Source of the DNA: an uncultured Alistipes sp.
Lineage (GTDB): Bacteria; Bacteroidota; Bacteroidia; Bacteroidales; UBA932
Assembly: GCA_900544175.1 (NCBI GenBank)
Contig: UQUN01000018.1
Location: forward strand, 1-55,580
Length of the DNA stretch: 55,580 nucleotides
Reading direction: 5' to 3'
The position numbers and the translations under genes are program-made. The notes beneath the pieces were generated by a model. It was not told where the DNA came from and did no database searches. It saw nothing but the letters and a program-made list of their open reading frames with translations. This document shows, piece by piece, positions 48,748-55,580 of the stretch (its first letter is position 1; each line of letters opens with the position of its first letter).

Positions 48748-50118
48748 ATGAGAAGATATGTTTATATAATGTCGGCAGCAGTGCTTGCCGTATTGATGCC
48801 GGTCAGTGGGCTCGGAGCTGTGGCATCCGACTCTGACACATCTTCGCTGTGGACTCTCAAGGAGTGTATAGACTATGCGATGGAAAACAATATCGATCTG
48901 CAGCAGAGTCACAATCAGTATTTGTCAGGAATAGAGGACACCAAGCAGGCCAAGGCGGCTCTTTTTCCATCACTGTCGGCTTCCACTTCGCAGAATTATT
49001 CCAACTATCCGTCTTCTGACGTGTCCGACAACAATGTCTACACCGGCAGCTACAGTCTCAGCGCCCGGATGTCCTTGTTTCAGGGCGGCCGTTTGGGAAC
49101 GGCTGTCAAGCAGCAGAAAGTTCAGAATGAGATCGACCGTCTGTCAGTGGAGGAGACAGCGAATGATATACGTACAGCCATAGTCCAGGTATATATGCAG
49201 TGTCTTTACGCATCGGAGTCTGTGGTTGTGGCGAGAAGTACGGCCGATGTGTCGAAAGCGCAGAGGGACAGGGCGGAGGAGATGTGGAAGGCGGGCTCGA
49301 TAAGCAAGGTGGATTTCGCTCAGCTGGAAAGCCAGTGGAAAAGCGACGAGTATCAGGTCGTCTCCGCCATGACGTCACTGGATGATTATAAATTGCAGCT
49401 CAAGCAGCTTCTGGAACTTGGAATCATGGACGAAATGGATCTTGCCGAGCCTGTCGTGAATGACGGGCAGATACTTGCGGTCCTGCCGCCTAAGCAGGAC
49501 GTGTATCAGGCTGCCTTGGAAAATATGCCTGAGGTTGAGCGTGGAAAACTATCCGTCAAGGCAGAGGAGCTGGAGATCAGGCAGGCCCGGTCAGGATTTT
49601 TTCCTACACTGTCCCTGTCTGCCGGCATAGGCACTGCGTTCATGTCGGCGTCAGGGGCAGGTACAGCGACCGGCTCCACTCCTGGTTACGATGCTGGAAA
49701 CCAGTACTGGAACAATTTCAATGAGAACATAGGACTTACGCTCAGCATACCGATATACTCCAACCGTCAGAACAGGACTGCTGTCAACAAGGCCAGGATA
49801 GCTGCACAGAACAGTGTCATGGAGCAGCTCAGTATAGAAAAGGAATTGCTTCAGGAGGTAGAGTCTGCCTATCTCGGAGTGGTCTCCTCGCAGTCCATGT
49901 ATGTCTCGGCCCTTCAGCAGGAGGACTATGCCAGACAGAGCTACGAGCTTACGTATGAGCAGTTCTCTCTTGGTGTGAAGAATACGGTGGAGTTGATAAC
50001 GGCCCAGAACGAATTGACATCGGCGCGTCAGGAAGTGCTGCAGGCCAAGTATATGGCCTTGCTCAACATTGAGCTTCTTAACATATATCAAGGTAAAGGA
50101 ATTCAAGGTGATTATTGA
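48748..50118 (+). CDS. TolC-family outer membrane efflux protein
   Basis: 456 residues from the ATG at 48748. That start is chosen because a signal peptide (MRRYVYIMSAAVLAVLMPVSG) follows; a longer frame 18 codons upstream adds non-signal residues. The duplicated OEP helical repeats are visible, with LWTLKECIDYAMENNIDLQQ at the start and the second repeat beginning near residue 250. It forms the outer-membrane channel. The MacA-like gene begins two bases after its stop. It is distinct from the TolC at 11186-12631 (few matching stretches). Confidence 0.92.
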   Translation: MRRYVYIMSAAVLAVLMPVSGLGAVASDSDTSSLWTLKECIDYAMENNIDLQQSHNQYLSGIEDTKQAKAALFPSLSASTSQNYSNYPSSDVSDNNVYTGSYSLSARMSLFQGGRLGTAVKQQKVQNEIDRLSVEETANDIRTAIVQVYMQCLYASESVVVARSTADVSKAQRDRAEEMWKAGSISKVDFAQLESQWKSDEYQVVSAMTSLDDYKLQLKQLLELGIMDEMDLAEPVVNDGQILAVLPPKQDVYQAALENMPEVERGKLSVKAEELEIRQARSGFFPTLSLSAGIGTAFMSASGAGTATGSTPGYDAGNQYWNNFNENIGLTLSIPIYSNRQNRTAVNKARIAAQNSVMEQLSIEKELLQEVESAYLGVVSSQSMYVSALQQEDYARQSYELTYEQFSLGVKNTVELITAQNELTSARQEVLQAKYMALLNIELLNIYQGKGIQGDY

Positions 50119-50120
50119 TT

Positions 50121-51329
50121 ATGAGAATAAAAAGAAAGAACAGAATTGTTGTGATAGTCCTCACAGTGGTTGCGGCGGCTGTGGTTATGTGGTTGATATT
50201 CAAGCCTGAATCTAAAGGCAGTATAATGGTGCAGACAGCTGTCGCAGCCCGTGCGGACATATTTAACTCAGTTACGGCTACGGGTACAGTAGAACCTGTT
50301 ACTCTTGTGGATGTAGGAACACAGGTGTCCGGCATCATAGACAAGCTGTATGTGGACTACAATGATCATGTGTCGGCAGGGCAGCTGATAGCCGAGATGG
50401 ACAAGGTTACGCTGGAAGCGGAACTCAGACAGGCTGAGGCGCAGCTGGCCAGCAGTAAGACGGAATACGAGTATCGTAAGAAGAACTATGCCCGTACCAA
50501 GACTTTGTATGATAAGGAACTGGTGAGTGATCAGGAGTATGACGAGGCTCTGTATCTGTACGAAACGGCGGAAAACGCCTACGAGCAGAATCAGGCGTCG
50601 ATAGTCGGTATCCGGCGTAATCTCGGTTATGCCACAATCACTTCGCCTATAGACGGGGTGGTGATAAGCCGTGCGGTGGAGGAGGGGCAGACAGTGGCTG
50701 CAGGATTTGAGACACCTACTCTCTTCACGATAGCCAATGACCTGACGGACATGCAGGTGGTGGCTGATGTTGATGAGGCGGACATAGGGAATGTCGAAGA
50801 AGGGCAGAGGGTGGAGTTCTCGGTGGATGCCTATCCTGATGATGTCTTCAGCGGTACCGTGAGGCAGGTGAGACTGGAGGCTACTACGGAGTCCAGTGTG
50901 GTCACTTACGAGGTGGTCATATCAGCCGGCAATCCTGACCTTAAGCTCAAGCCAGGACTTACGGCGAATGTAACCATATATACTAAGGAGAGGAAAGGTG
51001 TGGTCTCCGTACCGTCCAGGGCTCTTCGGTTCGTTCCCGATGCAGGGATGCTTGCGAAGGTCGGTCTGAATCTTGATGCCGGAGGAATTGTTCCTCAGCC
51101 TGGTGAAGGGACTGTGGTATGGACTGTATCCGGTTCGACGGTGTCGCCAAGGCAGGTAGTGGCCGGAGTATCGGATGGGGAAAGTACGGAGATAATCTCT
51201 GGTATCCGGGAAGGTGAATCGGTGATTACGGGAGTGGCGGCTGAGAAACTGGCTGTGGAGAGTGTCAGGATAGAGCGCAGTCCGTTCATGCCGGGTCCTC
51301 CGGGAGATGACAAGCAGTCTGAAAAATGA
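50121..51329 (+). CDS. MacA-like periplasmic adaptor
   Basis: 402 residues. One N-terminal helix (about 8-28, IVVIVLTVVAAAVVMWLIF) is followed by lipoyl halves with TGTVEPVTLVDVGTQVSGII and ATITSPIDGVVISRAV, and by a coiled-coil hairpin (about 95-170). A barrel region contains DLTDMQVVADVDEADIGNV, typical of MacA. It bridges the inner-membrane MacB and TolC. Start ATG 50121; a TTG at 50115 is inside the tolC stop. The ATPase gene starts 6 bases after its stop. Confidence 0.92.
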   Translation: MRIKRKNRIVVIVLTVVAAAVVMWLIFKPESKGSIMVQTAVAARADIFNSVTATGTVEPVTLVDVGTQVSGIIDKLYVDYNDHVSAGQLIAEMDKVTLEAELRQAEAQLASSKTEYEYRKKNYARTKTLYDKELVSDQEYDEALYLYETAENAYEQNQASIVGIRRNLGYATITSPIDGVVISRAVEEGQTVAAGFETPTLFTIANDLTDMQVVADVDEADIGNVEEGQRVEFSVDAYPDDVFSGTVRQVRLEATTESSVVTYEVVISAGNPDLKLKPGLTANVTIYTKERKGVVSVPSRALRFVPDAGMLAKVGLNLDAGGIVPQPGEGTVVWTVSGSTVSPRQVVAGVSDGESTEIISGIREGESVITGVAAEKLAVESVRIERSPFMPGPPGDDKQSEK

Positions 51330-51335
51330 AAAGAC

Positions 51336-52079
51336 ATGAGCGAAGTAATACGTATAGAAAATATAAAAAGGGACTTCCGTGTGGGAGATGAGATTGTGCA
51401 TGCTCTGCGTGGGGTATCTTTCGCAGTGACAGTCGGTGAGTTTGTGACGATAATGGGCTCATCCGGTTCCGGAAAGTCCACACTGCTCAATATCCTTGGA
51501 TGTCTTGACACTCCTACTTCAGGGGAGTATTTCCTGGACGGAGTTCCGGTCAGGACTATGGACAAGAATGAGAGGGCCGTACTGAGAAACCGCAAGATAG
51601 GTTTCGTGTTCCAGAACTACAATCTTCTGCCCAAGACGACCGCTGTTGAGAATGTTGAGCTTCCGCTGATGTACAATCCGTCCGTTTCCTCCCGGGAGCG
51701 CAGGGAGAGGGCCATAAGGGCTCTTGAGTCGGTAGGACTCGGCGACCGTATGATGCACAAGAGCAACCAGATGTCCGGAGGTCAGATGCAGAGGGTGGCC
51801 ATAGCCAGAGCTCTGGTCAACAATCCGGCGGTCATACTTGCAGACGAGGCTACCGGCAACCTGGACACGCGTACCAGTTTCGAAGTGCTTGTGCTGCTGC
51901 AGAGCCTGTACAGGCAGGGACGTACTATCATATTTGTAACACATAATCCGGAAATAGTCAATTACAGCAGCCGGAACATCATGCTCAGGGACGGCAGGGT
52001 CGTTTCGGATGAGGCCAATATGTGTGTGAAGGATGCTGCCGTGACTCTTGCCGGAATACCGGAGGAGGACTTTGAATGA
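51336..52079 (+). CDS. MacB-type ABC transporter ATPase
   Basis: 247 residues. Walker A is GSSGSGKST (about residue 43), the signature is QMSGGQMQR, Walker B VILADEATG and the H-loop VTHN. In other bacteria this domain is fused to the MacB permease; here it is separate, and its stop overlaps the permease start by 4 bases (ATGA). The extension after the H-loop, about 35 residues, is normal. It would power the MacB permease. Confidence 0.92.
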   Translation: MSEVIRIENIKRDFRVGDEIVHALRGVSFAVTVGEFVTIMGSSGSGKSTLLNILGCLDTPTSGEYFLDGVPVRTMDKNERAVLRNRKIGFVFQNYNLLPKTTAVENVELPLMYNPSVSSRERRERAIRALESVGLGDRMMHKSNQMSGGQMQRVAIARALVNNPAVILADEATGNLDTRTSFEVLVLLQSLYRQGRTIIFVTHNPEIVNYSSRNIMLRDGRVVSDEANMCVKDAAVTLAGIPEEDFE

Positions 52080-53296
52080 ATATTGTCAATCTTTTCAGAA
52101 TTGCGGTCAAGGCACTTGGGGACAATAAGCTGCGTGGATTCCTCACGATGCTGGGCATTATCATAGGTGTTGCGGCTGTCATCACGATGCTGGCCATAGG
52201 CCAGGGGTCCAAGAAAAGTATTCAGGCCCAGATCAGCGAGATGGGCTCAAACATGATAATGATTCACCCCGGAGGGGACATGCGCGGCGGAGTACGGCTT
52301 GATGCTGATGACATGGAGTCGCTGAAGTTGAAGGACCTGGAGGACATACGCTCGAAAACAGGTTTCCTGTCGTATGTGTCTCCTTCTGTAAACAGTGCCG
52401 GCCAGGCTATATACGGTGCGAACAACACTCCTACTACAGTCTATGGTGTCAATCAGGACTATCTGGAGATACGCCGCTACAGGCTTCAGGACGGAGTCAT
52501 GTTTACGGATCAGGACATACGTACTGCCGCCAAGGTGTGCCTTGTGGGCAAGACAGTCGTGGACGAGCTGTTCCCGGAAGGACAGAATCCCATAGGCAAG
52601 GTCATACGTTTCGGCACCATACCTCTTAAAATAACAGGCGTGCTGGAGAGCAAGGGATACAACAGTATGGGTATGGATCAGGATGACTTGATTCTGGCGC
52701 CTTATACGACCGTGCAGAAACGTATTCTGGCTATCACGCATCTGCAGGAGATAGTGTGCTCTGCCGTGACTGAGGACTATACGGAGGAGGCCATAGACGA
52801 GATAACCATGATACTGCGTGACAATCACAGACTAAAGGAGGGGGAGGATGATGACTTCTCCATCCGCTCCCAGCAGGAACTCTCGTCCATGATGACTTCC
52901 ACTACGGACATGATGACCGTGCTGTTGGCCGCTGTTGCTGGAATATCCTTGCTGGTAGGCGGTATCGGTATCATGAACATCATGTACGTGTCGGTGACAG
53001 AGCGTACCCGCGAGATAGGACTGCGGATGTCGATAGGTGCGAGAGGTAAGGATATTCTGGCCCAGTTCCTGATAGAGTCGGTGCTTATCAGTGTTACAGG
53101 AGGACTCATAGGAGTGGTGACAGGCGTCGGGGCGGCGTTGCTGGTGAATATGCTGGCGGCATATCCTATCGACATCCGTCTTTGGAGTGTGGTCCTGTCG
53201 TTTGCGGTATGTACGGTCACGGGAGTATTTTTCGGCTGGTATCCGGCCGGAAAAGCGGCTGGGCTCGATCCCATCGAGGCTCTAAGATACGAATGA
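52076..53296 (+). CDS. MacB-type ABC transporter permease
   Basis: 406 residues with the classical single MacB layout: one helix near residue 25 (GFLTMLGIIIGVAAVITMLAIG), a large periplasmic domain and three C-terminal helices (about 280-395). The coupling helix contains RTREIGLRMSIGARG. Compared with the two 785-residue permeases at 5072-9849, it is half their size, so it needs to homodimerise. Together with the adaptor and TolC, it forms a MacAB-TolC exporter of unknown substrate (macrolides, peptides or lipids in known cases). Confidence 0.92.
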   Translation: MNIVNLFRIAVKALGDNKLRGFLTMLGIIIGVAAVITMLAIGQGSKKSIQAQISEMGSNMIMIHPGGDMRGGVRLDADDMESLKLKDLEDIRSKTGFLSYVSPSVNSAGQAIYGANNTPTTVYGVNQDYLEIRRYRLQDGVMFTDQDIRTAAKVCLVGKTVVDELFPEGQNPIGKVIRFGTIPLKITGVLESKGYNSMGMDQDDLILAPYTTVQKRILAITHLQEIVCSAVTEDYTEEAIDEITMILRDNHRLKEGEDDDFSIRSQQELSSMMTSTTDMMTVLLAAVAGISLLVGGIGIMNIMYVSVTERTREIGLRMSIGARGKDILAQFLIESVLISVTGGLIGVVTGVGAALLVNMLAAYPIDIRLWSVVLSFAVCTVTGVFFGWYPAGKAAGLDPIEALRYE

Positions 53297-53325
53297 TGGA
53301 GAAAAGTGATTAAATTTGTGGGACT

Positions 53326-54396
53326 ATGACATCAAGGCAGACTAAATATACAGGGTGGCTGATACATGCTATGGTGTGGGCCATAGTGATATTCACGCCT
53401 ATGTTCAAGATATCCCCTGACAGACCGTTCATGACCGGGCAGGAGTATGTGCGTTTCCTGCTCGTACCGCTGTCGTTCATGATAGTGTTCTATGTCAATT
53501 ACCTTGTTCTTATAGACAGGTATCTGTCCAAGAGGAGGATGGGAGTTTTCATCCTCTTCAATGTCCTTCTTATCGCTGTTGTCATGTCGTCGGTGCATGC
53601 TGTTTTCAGGTATATACTGCCTCCCGGCATGCATCATCCGCCGACTCCCCGTCCGCTTTGGGACAGCGTGATGTTCTTTTTCCGTAATGCCATGCTCTAT
53701 GTCCTTACGGTGGGAGCGGGAGTGGCCATCAAGATGACGGCCGGTATGTATAGATCTGAGGCTGAACGCAAAGAATTGGAACACAGTAGGTCGGAGGCGG
53801 AATTGCAGAATCTGCGCAATCAGATAAATCCACATTTCCTGTTCAACACCCTCAATAACATATATTCTCTGATATCTATAGATACCGGCCGGGCACAGAC
53901 CGCTGTCCATGATTTAAGCCATCTTCTCAGATATGTGCTTTACGGAAGCGGGCGGCAGCTGGTGCCGTTGAGTGAGGAGATGAATTTTCTGAAAGAGTAT
54001 ATTGGACTTATGCGCCTTCGTCTGCCTGGATCCGTGAGAGTCAGTGTAGTCCTGCCGGGGGATTCCGGGACGATGATTGCACCGCTGCTGTTTATCTCAT
54101 TGATTGAAAATGCATTCAAGCATGGAGTCAGCGACAGTGAACCGTCGTTTATAGATATCAGTGTCACTATGGAGGATGGTATGGCAGTATGCAGGACTGC
54201 CAACAGTTTTTTCCCGAAGTCACCTTTGTCTGATCACAGTGGCTCGGGTATAGGATTGGCCAATCTCAGCAGGAGACTGGAAATGCTTTATCCGGGCCGC
54301 TACAGGTTTGAGTATGGGCGGGTGGGAGATGAATACAGGACTTGCTTAAGTATAAAATTACAGGATTATGATACTGACATGCATTGTAGTGGATGA
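53326..54396 (+). CDS. LytS/YehU-type sensor histidine kinase
   Basis: 356 residues. About four membrane helices (residues 10-30, 45-65, 75-100, 120-145) are followed by a coiled-coil and the His-kinase (PF06580) domain with NQINPHFLFNTLNNIYSLI as its H-box. The HATPase part has SLIENAFKHGVSDSE and GSGIGLANLSRRLEMLY. This is the LytS-like class. It follows the exporter permease by 29 bases and overlaps the response regulator gene by 29 bases, so all are one transcript. Confidence 0.92.
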   Translation: MTSRQTKYTGWLIHAMVWAIVIFTPMFKISPDRPFMTGQEYVRFLLVPLSFMIVFYVNYLVLIDRYLSKRRMGVFILFNVLLIAVVMSSVHAVFRYILPPGMHHPPTPRPLWDSVMFFFRNAMLYVLTVGAGVAIKMTAGMYRSEAERKELEHSRSEAELQNLRNQINPHFLFNTLNNIYSLISIDTGRAQTAVHDLSHLLRYVLYGSGRQLVPLSEEMNFLKEYIGLMRLRLPGSVRVSVVLPGDSGTMIAPLLFISLIENAFKHGVSDSEPSFIDISVTMEDGMAVCRTANSFFPKSPLSDHSGSGIGLANLSRRLEMLYPGRYRFEYGRVGDEYRTCLSIKLQDYDTDMHCSG

Positions 54397-55090
54397 CGAG
54401 CCGCTGGCTGTTGAACTGATGGAGAGTTATGTGCGCAAGACGCCTTTTCTGGATCTCAGAGGATCTTTCCACAGTGCGTCGGCTGTATTCGAGGCTGTAG
54501 AGAAGGAACCTGTGAATCTGTTGTTATGCGATATCCAGATGCCTGGGCTAAGCGGTATGGACTTGGCCAGGATGCTTCCGGCGTCCACGAGGGTCATATT
54601 CACGACAGCGTTCAGTACATATGCCGTGGAGGGGTTCAGAGTCAATGCGGTGGATTATCTGCTCAAACCTATAAGCTATCCTGATTTCCTTGCTGCAGCC
54701 CGAAGAGCCCTGGACTGGTTCGAGATGAGTGCCGGGGTGCCGGATGTCAGGTCTGATGTATCATCCATATATGTCAAGTCCGGTTATAGAATTGTCCGGA
54801 TAGCCATAGATGACATACTTTACATAGGAGGGCTTAAGGACTATGTCAAGATATATCTCAGAGATTCGGATGCGCCGGTGCTGTCTCTCATGAGCATGAA
54901 GGCGCTTGAGGAAGAACTTCCTGTCGACCGTTTTGTACGTGTTCACAAATCATTCATAGTGCAGCCGGCGAGGATGTCATATGTTGAACGTGGCCGTATC
55001 GTGTTCGGGAAGACTCATATTCCTGTTTCGGATACATACAGGCAGGCATTTCTGGATTTTCTGTCCCGTTATTCGCTTTACCATGGCTGA
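54368..55090 (+). CDS. LytTR-family response regulator
   Basis: 240 residues. The receiver domain (about 1-120) has the acidic pair in IVVDDEPLA, phospho-acceptor Asp in LLLCDIQMPGLSG and Lys in VDYLLKPIS. The C-terminal LytTR DNA-binding domain (about 140-238) has IYVKSGYRIVRIAIDDILYI, VRVHKSFIV and FGKTHIPVSDTYR. It should bind direct repeats upstream of targets, most probably the tolC-macAB genes of its own operon. It begins inside the kinase gene, 29 bases before the kinase stop. Confidence 0.93.
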   Translation: MILTCIVVDDEPLAVELMESYVRKTPFLDLRGSFHSASAVFEAVEKEPVNLLLCDIQMPGLSGMDLARMLPASTRVIFTTAFSTYAVEGFRVNAVDYLLKPISYPDFLAAARRALDWFEMSAGVPDVRSDVSSIYVKSGYRIVRIAIDDILYIGGLKDYVKIYLRDSDAPVLSLMSMKALEEELPVDRFVRVHKSFIVQPARMSYVERGRIVFGKTHIPVSDTYRQAFLDFLSRYSLYHG

Positions 55091-55104
55091 ATTGAGCAAT
55101 AAAT

Positions 55105-55135
55105 TTTGAAAATTGATAAAAAAGAGATACTTTTG
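55105..55135 (+). promoter_or_regulatory. Promoter of tRNA-Ser
   Basis: TTTG (55105-55108), 19 bases, TACTTTTG (55128-55135): an exact Bacteroidota promoter about 36 bases before the tRNA 5' end. Confidence 0.8.
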
Positions 55136-55170
55136 CCGTCCATTAAGATTAGGATTTAGGATTTCTTGAA

Positions 55171-55257
55171 GGTGAGGTGGGTGAGTGGCTTAAACCAGCA
55201 GTTTGCTAAACTGCCGTACGGGTTACCGTACCGGGGGTTCGAATCCCCCCCTCACCG
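55171..55257 (+). tRNA. tRNA-Ser (GCT)
   Basis: 87 bases with a class II long variable arm. The acceptor stem GGTGAGG pairs with CCTCACC, discriminator G, anticodon loop TTGCTAA between GCAGT and ACTGC (anticodon GCT), and T-arm GGGGGTTCGAATCCCCC. The 3' CCA is not encoded. Confidence 0.95.
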
Positions 55258-55260
55258 CAG

Positions 55261-55308
55261 AAAGAGAGGTATAAGAAACTGATTTGCAGTTTCTTATACC
55301 TCTCTTTT
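55261..55308 (+). terminator. Terminator of tRNA-Ser
   Basis: A perfect 21-base stem: 55261-55281 pairs with 55287-55307, with an ATTTG loop, followed by a short T-run. It starts 3 bases after the tRNA. Confidence 0.85.
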
Positions 55309-55580
55309 AGTATCAGTCACCCAAATAATCGCCCGGTTATGTGTCAGTAGATTCTCAGTGGGGATACGCATACTGTTACTGTGCTACTGTAAAATTACGG
55401 ACACAATGGAAAACGGCCTGTTGATTTCAAGCTAGCCAGACTTCAGGCGTTGATATGTACCTCACGTCCAACAAAGTGTGCTTGCAGAAATGCCTGATAA
55501 TCAGATGCTTTGAAAAAGTGCATCTGCTGGACTCGTGAAGATATGGTGCAGAATGGCCGTTTGGTGGCGAAATATGCCGG
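55309..55580. other. Right edge without a recognised gene
   Basis: No supported gene. An ATG at 55543-55545 opens a 12-codon frame that runs off the window (MVQNGRLVAKYA), too short to judge. The stretch 55350-55371 is the inverted copy of 200-221 near the left edge. Confidence 0.4.

Overview
The window looks like a chromosomal segment from an uncultured or gut-type member of the Bacteroidales (Bacteroidota). The evidence is: promoters of the Bacteroidota type (TTTG or TTG, about 20 bases, then TAnnTTTG) upstream of many genes; few Shine-Dalgarno sites; lipoproteins with BACON-like domains; a XusABC-like TonB-dependent siderophore-uptake locus with a DUF4374 protein; DUF4491 and (probably) DUF3843 proteins; and a DPP5-like S9 peptidase. 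Genus cannot be fixed from the sequence alone. Nothing indicates a phage, plasmid or integrative element as the main content. Most genes are ordinary chromosomal genes, with accessory lipoproteins and repeats between them.

Layout. 1-3420: non-coding edge, then two minus-strand BACON lipoprotein genes; the second is split by an in-frame TAA. 3421-4189: divergent operator-rich spacer and a Crp/Fnr-type regulator. 4285-12631 (minus): five-gene tripartite exporter (TolC, HlyD-type adaptor, two large FtsX/MacB-like permeases, ATPase) ending in a terminator. 12822-15562 (plus): divergent NtrC-type sigma-54 activator and its sensor kinase. 16060-20578: Rpn-family nuclease, nitroreductase, methyltransferase, DUF4491 protein and a caspase-like lipoprotein whose signal peptide is out of frame at a T7 tract. 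20681-26177: secreted CMD-cupin protein facing the xusABC operon. 26356-29314: BASS-family transporter, DUF3843-like protein and HD alarmone-hydrolase-like protein. 29355-29709: long palindrome and tRNA-Leu(CAA). 29813-34000: shikimate genes aroB, a fused aroD-aroA, and aroC. 33985-36084: propeller lipoprotein and a repeat-rich intergenic region with a palindrome array and a MITE-like element. 36085-38172: S9 peptidase. 38347-46207: SIMPL protein, an S26-like/GH5 fusion lipoprotein, porin, lpxK, murA, murB, GNAT. 46284-48485: large BACON lipoprotein paralogous to the broken gene at 431-2308. 48748-55090: TolC-MacA-MacB exporter with LytS/LytTR regulators. 55171-55308: tRNA-Ser(GCT) and its terminator.

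How the genes work together. Two exporters are paired with different regulators: a sigma-54 activator with kinase, and LytS/LytTR. The xus genes would capture siderophore at the surface, import it through the TonB receptor and handle it at the inner membrane. The aro genes give five-step coverage of chorismate synthesis except for AroE and AroK. lpxK, murA and murB are core envelope genes behind an accessory glycanase and porin. The most unusual items are the S26-like/GH5 fusion, the AroD-AroA fusion, the two genes broken by a single stop codon or a single-base homopolymer change, the caspase-like lipoprotein, and the interspersed palindromic repeat family.
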